In this document: one piece after another, positions 26,701-34,648 of the stretch
Layout of the letters: each line of letters begins with the position of its first letter
Numbering within the stretch: the stretch's first letter is position 1
Assembly (NCBI RefSeq): GCF_018861865.1
Contig: NZ_JAHLDV010000027.1
Span: forward strand, 1 to 47,685
Source of the DNA: Clostridium frigoris
GTDB lineage: Bacteria; Bacillota; Clostridia; Clostridiales; Clostridiaceae
DNA: 47,685 nucleotides
Direction of reading: 5' to 3'
The notes under the pieces: generated by a model
What the model was told of the DNA's origin: nothing
What the model saw: the letters and a program-made list of their open reading frames with translations, nothing else
Databases searched by the model: none
Translations under genes and position numbers: made by a program

Positions 26701-28275
26701 CTTATTAATATACTTTGCAGCGTCAATTGGTTTATATTCTTCCCCAGAAACAATAATCGCTCTATATTCGTTAATTCTTGCATTCTTCAAATCCATCTTA
26801 AGATTATTTAATTTATCAATAATTTCTTTTCTTTCTTTTCCTAAACTATCAACCTTCAATTTTAAATCGCTGGGTTCTAATGTAGACCTATTTTCATTAA
26901 TAACATCTAAGCTATTCTCCATTTCACGTCTACCTTCTGTAGTAGCTAATAAACTTAGACATAATGATTGTAGCTCCTCTACCACCTTTTCCTTTAAAAC
27001 GGATAAAGCCTTTTCACTGTAACTGGTAATTAATATACTCTTGCCTTGTGATAATAAGTGACCCACCATATTAGCAATTGTATGAGTTTTTCCTGTACCT
27101 GGAGGTCCTTGAACTAAAACTGCTCCATTTCTCTCTAGGTGCTTTGCTACTGCTAATTGTTCTGCATTAGCTGGCTTTGTTAATAAAATATCTTCATCTA
27201 TTCCATTCACACTTAAAAAATTATTTTCAGGCTTGTTACTTTGCTCTTGTACCTTTAGATTATCATTTTCAATTCCAACTATATCACATAAAAAACCTGG
27301 TACTAATTCTGCATTACCAATGTCTTCTATTATTGAATCTATAGCTACAGCAAACCCAAGGTTTCTTTTCCGTGCAAACAATACAGGTCTCCTATAAATT
27401 TGCGGATAATTTCTTGCCTTTTCATATTCCTCTAAATTTTCTAAAAATTTTCCGTCTGATGCTAGTGCATGTGAAAGTCTAGTTAAAAATGAATTGCTTT
27501 CAGAGATCTCATAAGGTGTAAATTGACTAGTTTCAAACTCTTCATATATGCTTGATAATAGCTCATAATTAGACTCGGTTATATTACTAAATATACTCTT
27601 ATATAGCTCTGGTCCTCTTTCCTGCGATATATTAATTTTAAACTGTGGTATATTTGCATCAAACACTAAATTTACAGTCTGCAATAATATCGGATGGTTT
27701 ATTTCTTTATTTCCGCAGTAACTTAAAATACCATCACCTAGAACTAATTCTAAAGCTTCTGCTTCCTTCTTTAAAATTGAATAAAGTGAGTACAATTCAT
27801 TGTACACAGCATCAGCTTTTCTTGCAATGCTCTCTTCCTGAGCCCATTTCGATCTTAATTCTTTCCATATATTAAGTAGATCTAATCGATCCTTATCTTC
27901 TTCTAAACTTATTGTTACAAGCTTACTCTCTTCATTATTATCAGCATCTAGCTCATATTCGATTTTCTCTATGTATTTCTTTACTTGAGCTTCTTTACTT
28001 ATATCATTCCAGCCTTTTTCTAACCAATCTTTAATTTCTTCTGGTGGAAGAGGGCATTCTCTTAATTTTGGTTTATCAATACTAAATAGAGTTTCACTAT
28101 CATAGTTAAAATTATATATATTATTTTTTATTGTTTCATGTTCTGGAATACTATCCATCCATTTTATCCATTGTTGGTTATTCACATCCACCATTACTGG
28201 ATTCTTTATATTATTAAATTGTTTTAAAAATTCAAATAACTTAATTACTTTCTTTTTCTCTGAACTATCCATCAT
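23764..28275 (-). CDS. Large SF1 (UPF1/DNA2-like) helicase with C-terminal Vsr/DUF559-like nuclease domain
   Basis: A 1503-residue protein with an N-terminal region of about 350 residues of unknown fold. Helicase motif I is VQGPPGTGKTHTIANM (about residue 390). A long helical insert rich in Lys/Glu/Asn follows (about 470-1030), then motif II VVIIDEASQADVMALVAL (about 1078), GDNEQVSP, and late motifs around ERDIIFLSMVDA and YNVAVSRAKDQLWLV (about 1318). A nuclease-like domain closes it: FEKRVMKYLIERGY, FRIDMVAIYKNKKVAIECDG, EQWHG (about 1370-1470), which is the Vsr/DUF559/MTES_1575 type. Such fusions occur among bacterial defence genes. It stands alone and nothing here marks a mobile island. 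AGTGGAGA precedes adjacent ATGs. Confidence 0.88.
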   Translation of the reverse strand: MMDSSEKKKVIKLFEFLKQFNNIKNPVMVDVNNQQWIKWMDSIPEHETIKNNIYNFNYDSETLFSIDKPKLRECPLPPEEIKDWLEKGWNDISKEAQVKKYIEKIEYELDADNNEESKLVTISLEEDKDRLDLLNIWKELRSKWAQEESIARKADAVYNELYSLYSILKKEAEALELVLGDGILSYCGNKEINHPILLQTVNLVFDANIPQFKINISQERGPELYKSIFSNITESNYELLSSIYEEFETSQFTPYEISESNSFLTRLSHALASDGKFLENLEEYEKARNYPQIYRRPVLFARKRNLGFAVAIDSIIEDIGNAELVPGFLCDIVGIENDNLKVQEQSNKPENNFLSVNGIDEDILLTKPANAEQLAVAKHLERNGAVLVQGPPGTGKTHTIANMVGHLLSQGKSILITSYSEKALSVLKEKVVEELQSLCLSLLATTEGRREMENSLDVINENRSTLEPSDLKLKVDSLGKERKEIIDKLNNLKMDLKNARINEYRAIIVSGEEYKPIDAAKYINKHRSDAAWMPTPIILGKSLSLSCEEISEVYSSNIKINLEEEKEYDNKLPNLSELITPIEFNEIISQKNTFSSEKLSSGLEYWNSEVAVKYTISQLNATRDRINGALVSIDINTPWVLETIQSAKEDTLKNSWSLLIDEINVTYKLSIDCSESILTYNPQFIDIELGSDVDILLKSIIEKLENGGKITRVNLFLNKPLKNFINACRVNGNVPTKTNEFKALNNYRRLIVARGKLKNRWNRQIAVLGAEQVDDMGDNFELTCKKYCLIIEDNINWYEKKWNPIIKDIDSCGIKLERLKSKPDLSSNKFSNLRHIKLDLGKKLIEIIEAQIYRIQYNEINNNKKKIENVVNEFSKNYNSKIINGLQTAVINEDVDLYNECYESIKAIKELGKYIERRRELLHKLAITAPAFAHEITERQGEFGKAKAPTNIKEAWLYCQFVEEINYRNKMSIDEVQQSIAFLEESFKNNTAELAFNKAWLYKLDEFNNNKKQIQAIEGWRQLIRKIGAGKGKNTERLKAEARKLMPQCQSAVPVWIMPLNKVVENFNPKENKFDVVIIDEASQADVMALVALYLGKQVIIVGDNEQVSPLAIGEKTEEMERLVKEYLYDMPNHFLYSGKFSIYDLAQASGYQPVRLKEHFRCVPEIIEYSNILSYNGQIKALRETSEVKTKPPIITYRVRDAISDKKTNQKEIEAVVSLILACCENEEYKGKTFGVITLRGEKQATLIDRLLQSKMAPIEYDKRDILCGNPANFQGDERDIIFLSMVDANAGEGPMRLNSYGTDNLYKKRYNVAVSRAKDQLWLVYSMDSDNDLKSGDIRKGLIEYCKDYKSRQIDFEKNVLKAESEFEKRVMKYLIERGYNISPQWEVGSFRIDMVAIYKNKKVAIECDGEQWHGEDKLEEDMNRQGILERLGWRFIRIRGSEFFSGEDATMENVIRKLNDLEIYPNEKLDELTQEKCGLKERIIVRADEIRDLWICDVTQ

Positions 28276-28574
28276 TCTCCACTGCCCCTTACATCGATTT
28301 TACTTAATACACAACTAATTTATCTATACATTTCAATTAACTATCTCTTATATCTATTCTATATTGTACCTTATATTCCGACTTAATCCCATATTAATTA
28401 TATTATTAATTAATACTATAGTGCATTACGCACAATGATTACACTGATTTTTATGTCTTTCTAATATATTAAACTTAAGGCTTAATATGTTATATTGTTG
28501 ATAGTTACTTATGGAGATGTTATATAAGAGAAATAAAACAGCTTCTAAATATAAAATACAGGGAGGTACTATTA
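28276..28574. other. Divergent intergenic region, helicase / ADC-like gene
   Basis: About 300 A/T-rich bases with no gene. It holds an inverted repeat ATATTAA-N9-TTAATAT (28466-28488) upstream of the ADC-like gene, next to TTATAT/TATATT that could be its -10, and a small GTGC-ATTAC-GCAC dyad near 28422. The first dyad could be an operator for the neighbouring PucR-type regulator. No strong -35 was found. Confidence 0.4.
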
Positions 28575-29375
28575 ATGAATAGTTTTATAAAAGATCCAAA
28601 AGATATAAAAAAATACAGTAGTAAACCTACAACTTTTTACGATGCTGAAACACTAGCAGTTTATTGGGAAACAAAACCTGAGATTATTGCGCGTATACTT
28701 CCAGCACCACTAAAACCTGCTAAAAGACCTTTGGTACAGGCTTTTGTAGCTAATTATCCTAAAACCAATTTTTGCCCAGCATACAAGGAAGCAGCTTTAT
28801 TGGTGCTAGCTGATTTTAATGGTAAACTTGGGACCTATTGCCTTGCAATGCCTATAAGTGATGGCATGGCTATGGGACTTGGAAGAGAAATTTATGGCTT
28901 TCCAAAGAAAATGGCAGACATTGAACTTAAGAAGGATGGAGACAGCGTTTACGGAAGTGTATCTAGAAATGGAATAAACTTCTTTAATATAAATGCAAAT
29001 CTTGATGGTAAATTTAATGCTAAAGATGGACAAGAAATACTTAAAGATAGTTATGGAAATGGATTACCTGTATTCAACTTCAAATATTCTAAATCACCAG
29101 ATGGCAATGGATTTGATTTAAACCCACTACTTGTAGAGCAAGGGGTAACTGAGGATACCAAAGTTCATAAGACAGGTAATTTCGAAATGAATTTAAAAGA
29201 CTCTCCACACGATCCATGGGCAGAATTAGAAGTTGTAAAGATGTTAGGTTGTGATTACACTGTAGGAACTAAAGTTCTGTTAAGAGGTTCAGTTTTGGCA
29301 GAAGTAGACCCAATGGGATTTTTACCTTACTCAGCTTCAAAATGGGATTGGTGGGAAGATACTCTAGTAAAATAA
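28575..29375 (+). CDS. Acetoacetate-decarboxylase-superfamily protein
   Basis: A 266-residue ADC-fold protein. The Schiff-base lysine pair is present in GREIYGFPKKM (Lys111, Lys112, equal to Lys115/116 of solvent-pathway Adc), and Glu72 in AYKEAAL aligns with Glu76. By my alignment from memory, the Adc residues Arg29 and Glu61 are replaced by Ala24 and Phe57, so acetoacetate is not a safe substrate. Other superfamily members act on different keto acids or as aldolase-dehydratases. It is 23 bp before a short-chain dehydrogenase, so a lyase-then-reductase pair is likely. GGGAGGT before the ATG. Confidence 0.85.
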   Translation: MNSFIKDPKDIKKYSSKPTTFYDAETLAVYWETKPEIIARILPAPLKPAKRPLVQAFVANYPKTNFCPAYKEAALLVLADFNGKLGTYCLAMPISDGMAMGLGREIYGFPKKMADIELKKDGDSVYGSVSRNGINFFNINANLDGKFNAKDGQEILKDSYGNGLPVFNFKYSKSPDGNGFDLNPLLVEQGVTEDTKVHKTGNFEMNLKDSPHDPWAELEVVKMLGCDYTVGTKVLLRGSVLAEVDPMGFLPYSASKWDWWEDTLVK

Positions 29376-29398
29376 TATAAAAAAGGAGGATTTTTATT

Positions 29399-30172
29399 AT
29401 GAATAATTTATTTGATTTAACAGGTAAAGTTGCAGTTGTAACAGGAGCTTCTAGCGGAATAGGTATGGAAATGGCTAAAGCTTTTGCTTCACAAGGTGCA
29501 GATGTAGCAATAATTGCGAGAAGATATGATAGACTTGAACTTTTAGCTAAAGAAATTGAATCTATGGGCAGAAAATCACTTGCTGTAAAATGCGACGTTA
29601 CAAAAGAAGAAGAAGTAAAGAGTGCTGTAACTACTATTTTAGATAAGTTCGGTAAAATAGATATACTACTTAATAATGCTGGAGTAGCTTCGTCAGGCTC
29701 AGTAGAAAATATAGAAGAAGCAGAGTGGGATAGAGTTATAGATACAAACGTTAAGGGTATGTTTTTAATGTCAAAACACGTTGTAAAACATATGAAAGAA
29801 AGAAAATACGGCAAAATTATTAACACAGCTTCAATCTGTGGATTAATTGGTAGTATAGGAAAATCTGCTCCGCTTCATGCTTATAATGCTTCGAAGGGTG
29901 CAGTAATTAATTTAACAAGAGGTATGGGCGCAACATTTGCTCAGTATGGTATAACTGTTAATGCAATTGGACCAAGCCTTTTCAAGACTGAAATGACTGA
30001 AAGATCATTAGGTAATGAAAGTTTTTTAAATATGTATAATTCAATATGTCCTGCTGGAAGACTTGGAAAACCAGGCGAATTAAATGGCGCAGCTATTTAC
30101 TTTGCTTCAGATGCTTCTAGTTATACAACAGGTCAAACCTTATTTGTTGATGGTGGATGGACATCAATTTAA
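29399..30172 (+). CDS. Short-chain dehydrogenase/reductase (SDR)
   Basis: A 257-residue classical SDR: cofactor loop TGASSGIG (15-22), NNAG (92-95), and the catalytic Ser145-Tyr162-Lys166 (YNASK). Arg41/Arg42 after the second strand favour NADPH. The C-terminal PAGRLGKPGELNGAAIYFAS and FVDGGW are usual for 3-oxoacyl-ACP reductase, gluconate-5-dehydrogenase or glucose dehydrogenase annotations, which do not fix the substrate. It follows the ADC-like gene by 23 bp with AAAGGAGG, so it probably reduces the product of that enzyme. A strong terminator follows. Confidence 0.9.
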   Translation: MNNLFDLTGKVAVVTGASSGIGMEMAKAFASQGADVAIIARRYDRLELLAKEIESMGRKSLAVKCDVTKEEEVKSAVTTILDKFGKIDILLNNAGVASSGSVENIEEAEWDRVIDTNVKGMFLMSKHVVKHMKERKYGKIINTASICGLIGSIGKSAPLHAYNASKGAVINLTRGMGATFAQYGITVNAIGPSLFKTEMTERSLGNESFLNMYNSICPAGRLGKPGELNGAAIYFASDASSYTTGQTLFVDGGWTSI

Positions 30173-30195
30173 AAATATAGCTATACTAAATTAAG

Positions 30196-30231
30196 AAGAT
30201 GATTTCTGAATCAACAGAAATCATCTTTTTT
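30196..30231 (+). terminator. Rho-independent terminator after the SDR gene
   Basis: Perfect 13-bp stem AAGATGATTTCTG/CAGAAATCATCTT, 6-base loop, followed by a T-run. Confidence 0.92.
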
Positions 30232-30305
30232 AATCCCATTTGTTCAAAGTAAATGTTGAAAGATAGTGTTTTATAAATATTATTGATGTACAATTAAAAC
30301 ATATA

Positions 30306-30328
30306 CACATTATACTATCGATAATGTG
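30306..30328. promoter_or_regulatory. Inverted repeat before the PucR-type regulator gene
   Basis: CACATTAT and ATAATGTG form perfect 8-bp arms around 7 bases. The dyad ends 10 bases before the ribosome binding site GAGGTGA. It fits an autoregulatory operator; a 5'-UTR hairpin is the alternative. Confidence 0.5.
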
Positions 30329-30350
30329 ATTGTGTGATGAGGTGAATATC

Positions 30351-31898
30351 ATGAGTGTTAGCTTTAATAATATTAGCAAACAGTTTTTTAAAAATTCAAT
30401 TAATATTCACTTAAATGGTGAAACTAACATTTTATTTAATGATGCAAAATTACTTGCTAGTAATCAAAGCGTCTTTTTTAAAGATACAATCTATGTAGGA
30501 AACACTTCCACTTTTGCAAAATTGCTAACTAACTTCAAAGAAAATACTTTTGTGTTAATTAATGATAATAAAATGTGTTTTTCGAATTTGACTTCCTATG
30601 GACTGAATATAATTGAACTAAAAAGTTCTGAGGATATATTTGAAATATTTAATAAAACAAGTGACTTATTTAAAGAGAATACCATTGAAAATCAAAATAC
30701 TTCTGTATTATTAAAATCAGCTTTTTCTGGAAAAGGAATTGATGGGATAATTGAGGTTGCAGCATCTTTATTAAATAATCCTTTGATTTTTGTAGATTCC
30801 AACTATAAAGTACTTGCTCATTCAGATATTAAATACATTACAGACCCTCTATGGCTAGAAAATTTAAAAAATAGATACTGTACCTATGACTTTATAGCAG
30901 GAGCAAAAAAACTAAAAAGTGTACAAAAATCTATTAAAGAAGATCATGTATTTGAAGTAATGACTAATTCTAGTACCTGCCTTGCGCTTTTATCAAGAGT
31001 TGTTATTGATGGAAAGCATATTGGTACCATAATATTACTTGCATGTAGAAAATCTTATTCTATAGCAGACAAGGATCTTTTATCGTTAACAAGCAAAATT
31101 TTTGGTGAGGAAATGAAAAAAAATAATCTTTATAGAAATGCTGATAATTTGGCTTATTCAGAATTGATCTACGATGTGCTTAATGACAAAATTAGTAGTA
31201 GTAAAGTGTTAAAAGATCGTATGAAAAGCGCGGACATAATATTAAGTGAGACACTTGCTTCATTTGCCATAGATATTTCAAAATATAAATTCATAAAAAA
31301 ATATCATAACTATTTAAATGATAATTTGAGCTTATATTTCCCTATAAGCAATACTGTTTATTATAAGGACTGCGTTATAATTATCTGTGATTATGATAAA
31401 TTTAATGTTACCACAAAGAAATTTGATGATTTCAAAATATTTTTAAAAGATAATGCACTAAAGGCTGGGATGAGTAAATGTTTTACAGACGTGTTGTCAT
31501 TTAAAAAATATTATAAGCAGTGCTTAAGCGCATTAAAAATTGGAGAAGTTATTGCTCCTGAAAATTCATGTACTTTATATTCCGATATTCAATTTTATGA
31601 CCTGATTTCTTTAACCTGTAATCAAATTGATTACCGTGAATTTTACCATCCATCCTTAGTTAAACTTATGCAATATGACAATAAAAACAACTCTGATTTA
31701 TTCAACACACTTTATATATATTTAAAAAACAATCAACATTTATTAAAATCTTCAAGCGAACTATTTATTCATAGAAATACAATGAGTTATAGAATTAAAA
31801 AAATTTTTCAATTAGTAGATATAGATCTCTCTTGTAGTGAAACTGTTTTTAACCTTATGCTTTCATATAAAATTATAGCTTATTTGAAATTGTTTTAA
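30351..31898 (+). CDS. PucR/CdaR-family transcriptional regulator
   Basis: A 515-residue regulator. The end has the PucR C-terminal helix-turn-helix: LYIYLKNNQHLLKSSSELFI, then HRNTMSYRIKKIFQL. The middle has a GAF-like region (SLLNNPLIFVDSNYKVLAHS...STCLALLSRVVIDGKHIGTI) and the usual GGDEF-like linker, without catalytic residues. The start is the ATG at 30351 behind GAGGTGA; the frame extends to a GTG at 30330 inside the dyad without a ribosome binding site. It follows the ADC-like/SDR pair after a terminator, and is the natural candidate to control that pair. Confidence 0.85.
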   Translation: MSVSFNNISKQFFKNSINIHLNGETNILFNDAKLLASNQSVFFKDTIYVGNTSTFAKLLTNFKENTFVLINDNKMCFSNLTSYGLNIIELKSSEDIFEIFNKTSDLFKENTIENQNTSVLLKSAFSGKGIDGIIEVAASLLNNPLIFVDSNYKVLAHSDIKYITDPLWLENLKNRYCTYDFIAGAKKLKSVQKSIKEDHVFEVMTNSSTCLALLSRVVIDGKHIGTIILLACRKSYSIADKDLLSLTSKIFGEEMKKNNLYRNADNLAYSELIYDVLNDKISSSKVLKDRMKSADIILSETLASFAIDISKYKFIKKYHNYLNDNLSLYFPISNTVYYKDCVIIICDYDKFNVTTKKFDDFKIFLKDNALKAGMSKCFTDVLSFKKYYKQCLSALKIGEVIAPENSCTLYSDIQFYDLISLTCNQIDYREFYHPSLVKLMQYDNKNNSDLFNTLYIYLKNNQHLLKSSSELFIHRNTMSYRIKKIFQLVDIDLSCSETVFNLMLSYKIIAYLKLF

Positions 31899-31967
31899 AA
31901 AATGTATGACGCCTCAAATGTTTACATAAATCGGATGTGTCAGCAGACTGCTTGCTTTGAAATGATT

Positions 31968-32006
31968 AAAGAGCCAACTAAGATAAAATCTCAGTGGGCT
32001 CTTTTG
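31968..32006 (+). terminator. Terminator after the PucR-type regulator gene
   Basis: A 16-bp stem, AAAGAGCCAACTAAGA with TCTCAGTGGGCTCTTT, carries two mismatches and is followed by TTTTG. Confidence 0.8.
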
Positions 32007-32102
32007 TATAACTCATTTATTTTAAAAAAACTGTTTCAATATGTGATATCACATTAGTTAAATCTATCTCTTTTAGGATAGACATTGCAAATTCTTTATC
32101 TA

Positions 32103-32756
32103 TTAGATGATAGTAATGATTTCATCCTCTTTTAATCTAGATTTAGGTAATTCAGCGTTAAAATCATTATCACTGCGATAACCTAATCCGACAATAGTAA
32201 TTGCTGTATATCCTTTTTTACGCAAACCTAACTCTTCATCTAAAACTTTTGCATCAAAACCTTCCATTGGTACAGCATCAATGCCAAGAGCTGCAACCCC
32301 TAATAAAAAACTACCAATATTTAAATATACTTGTTTATCCATCCACGCTTGTAAATCTTTCTCATCCTCACGATGTATATTTACAAATTTAGAACGTCCC
32401 ATATGTTGGTTATTTTTAAATTCTTTCTCAGTAAAACGACCATCAGCATCCTCTTTTTCTAATACATGAAGTAAATATTCTTCATCCATATCAATTCTTG
32501 AACAAAATACAACAACTTGAGGTGCATCTACCACTTTAGCTTCATTAAAATTAAAAAAACCTTGAGTGCTTTTACTAATTTGCTTTTTACCTTCATCTGT
32601 ATTTGCAATTACAAAATGCCATGGTTGACAATTAACACTAGATGCACTAAGTCTTAAAAGCGCCTTAATTTTGATGGAATCCTCATCAGAAATTTTCTTT
32701 GTAGAATCAAACTCCTTTACAGAATAACGTTTGTTTAAAATTTCAATTAAGTTCAT
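32103..32756 (-). CDS. Nitroreductase family protein (NfsB-like)
   Basis: A 217-residue FMN-dependent NAD(P)H oxidoreductase. The start NKRYSVKEFD and the motif SASSVNCQPWHFVIANTDEG bind FMN; GVAALGIDAVPMEGFD and TAITIVGLGYRSDND complete the NfsB/dihydropteridine-reductase pattern. Reduction of quinones, nitroaromatics or flavins is likely. It lies 67 bp after the iron alcohol dehydrogenase gene on the same strand, with a GAGGGGG site, so it may be the third gene of a MarR-controlled unit. Confidence 0.9.
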   Translation of the reverse strand: MNLIEILNKRYSVKEFDSTKKISDEDSIKIKALLRLSASSVNCQPWHFVIANTDEGKKQISKSTQGFFNFNEAKVVDAPQVVVFCSRIDMDEEYLLHVLEKEDADGRFTEKEFKNNQHMGRSKFVNIHREDEKDLQAWMDKQVYLNIGSFLLGVAALGIDAVPMEGFDAKVLDEELGLRKKGYTAITIVGLGYRSDNDFNAELPKSRLKEDEIITII

Positions 32757-32823
32757 ATTCTTTTCCCCCTCTTATTTCTATATCTTTTTTATTATTTGCT
32801 CATTATAAATATTTCAGCATTTT

Positions 32824-33987
32824 TTAGAAAGCAGCTTTATATATATTTAGTACATCTCGTGAATCTAGAGGTTTAAAGCTTCCAAGTTTTCCGCGCATAG
32901 TAGCTTGTTTTGCCATTTCTTCTAGTTTTTCTTCCTTAATTCCAACTTCTCTTAAAGTGGAAGGTATTCCTAATGATAAAAAGTGCTCTCTTGTCTTTTT
33001 AATAGCACTATGAGCTATTTCATATTTGTCAGAGCTAGCATCAAGTCCCCAAACATTAACTCCATATTCAACAAACTTACTTACTGTATTATCATTTAGT
33101 GCATACTCCATCCAATGTGGTGTTAAAATTGCAAGTCCAACTCCATGAGTAATATCATAGAATGCACTTAACTCATGCTCCATTGCATGAACACTCCACT
33201 CTGTTTCTTTTCCGTAACTTAACAAACCATTTATAGCAAGACTTGAAGCCCACATTAAATTAGATCTTGCTTCATAATTTGTAGGATCAGACATTGCTAT
33301 TTCTCCATATTTTATACAAGTTTTAAGAAGTGCTTCCGCCATTCTATTTTGCATAAAAGCTTCATTTGTATTACTAAAGTACACTTCAAAAATATGACTC
33401 ATTATATCAGCTGTACCTGCTGCTGTTTGATTTTTAGGCACTGAAAATGTATAAGTAGGGTCTAATATTGAAAATTTAGGTGCCATATCCTCATTACCAG
33501 TGGCTATTTTTTCACTAGTTTCTATATTTGTAATTACTGCTCCTGCATCCATTTCAGAACCAGTCGCCGCTAATGTTAGTATAGTTGCAATTGGAAGAAC
33601 TTTATTTATTTTTCTTGGATCAAGTACAATGTCCCATGCATCACCCTCATAATAATATCCAGCTGCTATTACCTTTGAGCAGTCAATTACACTTCCTCCA
33701 CCTACAGCAAGTATAAGATCTACTTTATTTTCTCTGCATATTTCAATTCCTTTTTTTACGCTTGATATTCTTGGGTTAGGCTCTACACCTGATAATTCGA
33801 AAAAATTTATTTTATTTTTGTTAAATATATCTGTAATTTTACCATATAATCCACTTTTCTTTATGCTACCACCACCGTAAACAAGCAAAACTTTAGAACC
33901 ATACTTCTTTACGTTTTCTGCAAGTTTATCTATTTTATCCTTTCCAAAAAATATTTCTGTCTGTATTGAATAATCAAAATTTAACAT
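32824..33987 (-). CDS. bdhA: Iron-containing alcohol dehydrogenase (butanol dehydrogenase type)
   Basis: A cytoplasmic Fe-dependent dehydrogenase that reduces butyraldehyde or other aldehydes with NAD(P)H. The whole sequence follows clostridial BdhA/BdhB closely: MLNFDYSIQTEIFFG start, GGGSVIDCSKVIAAG dinucleotide loop, ATGSEMD, GTADIMSH and MEHELSAFYDITHGVGLAIL with the metal histidines. Length 387 aa, as in the family. I start at the ATG 33987 behind AAGGGGAT; the frame extends to 34032 without a ribosome binding site. It is probably controlled by the MarR protein encoded just upstream, since matching operators lie before both genes. Whether it is BdhA, BdhB or another paralogue is not settled. 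Confidence 0.9.
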   Translation of the reverse strand: MLNFDYSIQTEIFFGKDKIDKLAENVKKYGSKVLLVYGGGSIKKSGLYGKITDIFNKNKINFFELSGVEPNPRISSVKKGIEICRENKVDLILAVGGGSVIDCSKVIAAGYYYEGDAWDIVLDPRKINKVLPIATILTLAATGSEMDAGAVITNIETSEKIATGNEDMAPKFSILDPTYTFSVPKNQTAAGTADIMSHIFEVYFSNTNEAFMQNRMAEALLKTCIKYGEIAMSDPTNYEARSNLMWASSLAINGLLSYGKETEWSVHAMEHELSAFYDITHGVGLAILTPHWMEYALNDNTVSKFVEYGVNVWGLDASSDKYEIAHSAIKKTREHFLSLGIPSTLREVGIKEEKLEEMAKQATMRGKLGSFKPLDSRDVLNIYKAAF

Positions 33988-34100
33988 TTTATAATCCCCT
34001 TTTTTTAAAATCGCTTTTTTACAAACATTCATTTCCTTACTCTTATAACTCTTAAGGTTTTGTTCATTTTAATAATATCTTTTATGCTATAAATTATATT

Positions 34101-34119
34101 GTTACGTACGTGTACGAAC
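34101..34119 (-). promoter_or_regulatory. Candidate MarR operator in the alcohol dehydrogenase promoter
   Basis: GTTACGTACGTGTACGAAC is a near-dyad. On the minus strand its core AGTTCGTACACGTACG matches 13 of 16 bases of the site in front of marR (34591-34606). It is followed within 2 bases on the minus strand by TATAAT, so a bound repressor would cover the spacer of the adh promoter. Confidence 0.6.
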
Positions 34120-34141
34120 TATGCTCTATTGAAAAAAGCTT

Positions 34142-34576
34142 TTACAGCATTCTTTCAAGGTTGCTTAAAGCTTTTTCTATGTCATTTTCAAAAGTATTCC
34201 ATTGATCTTTATCAAAATTCTTTTGTAATAAATTTAAAAATTCATCTTCAATTTCATATAGTTTTTTCTTAATAAGATTAGCTTCAGGAGTTAAACTTAT
34301 GTATACACTCCTTTTATCTTCAGAACAACTACACTTTTTTATTAATCCTTGATTCTCATACTTTACAATAATATCTGATAAAGAAGATTTAGAAATTTTC
34401 CAAATATTTGCTATTTCATTAAAAAGCAATGGAGTTCCATCCCCTGAAAGAATATAAAATAGTGGAACATGGTTCCGCAAAATTGGCAATCTTTCTTCAT
34501 TTATTCTTTTTATAATATATTTATCAGAAATATTACAAATATCATTAATCCTTCTAATAATACACTTATCTTGCAT
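34142..34576 (-). CDS. MarR-family transcriptional regulator
   Basis: A 144-residue winged-helix repressor. The family pattern is visible: LPILRNHVPLFYILSG, FNEIANIWKISKSSLSDIIVKYENQGLI, CSCSEDKRSVYISLTPEA with the wing Asp-Lys-Arg. The Cys-Ser-Cys just before the wing could be redox-sensitive, as in some stress-sensing MarR proteins. It precedes the alcohol dehydrogenase and nitroreductase genes, and shared operator-like sequences before marR and adh suggest it controls both. GAGGTGAG before the ATG. Confidence 0.9.
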   Translation of the reverse strand: MQDKCIIRRINDICNISDKYIIKRINEERLPILRNHVPLFYILSGDGTPLLFNEIANIWKISKSSLSDIIVKYENQGLIKKCSCSEDKRSVYISLTPEANLIKKKLYEIEDEFLNLLQKNFDKDQWNTFENDIEKALSNLERML

Positions 34577-34591
34577 TTTCTCACCTCATTC

Positions 34592-34648
34592 GTTCGAGTA
34601 TGAACTTGTTTGTAAACTGACTTTAACATAAGTATCGAGTGTTGTCAA
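34592..34648 (-). promoter_or_regulatory. marR promoter and autoregulatory operator
   Basis: Minus strand: TTGACA (34643-34648), 17-bp spacer, TAAAGT (34620-34625) as -10. Downstream of it the dyad GTTC-GAGTAT-GAAC (34592-34605) lies in the early transcribed region and matches the adh-promoter site. A bound repressor would block elongation or open-complex formation. Confidence 0.6.

Noticed and set aside
26603-27022. 139-codon frame antisense to the helicase
   Set aside because: Mirror of a coding strand in a conserved helicase region, with no ribosome binding site and low-complexity Leu/Ser composition.
28575-29375. Identity as the solvent-pathway adc of acetone formation
   Set aside because: Two active-site residues of Adc differ and no CoA-transferase genes are near, so only superfamily membership is claimed.
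29269-29826. 185-codon frame antisense to the ADC-like/SDR genes
   Set aside because: Lies opposite the strongly supported SDR and ADC-like genes; its Ser/Thr/Leu-rich composition is typical of an antisense shadow.
32041-32054. Perfect 14-bp palindrome ATGTGATATCACAT
   Set aside because: It lies between convergent transcripts after a terminator, far from any promoter, so no regulatory role can be argued.
32013-32115. Minus-strand fragment ending DKEFAMSILKEIDLTN... downstream of the nitroreductase
   Set aside because: About 32 codons between two stops, overlapping the nitroreductase stop in another frame, with no start. It could be a gene remnant but cannot be supported.
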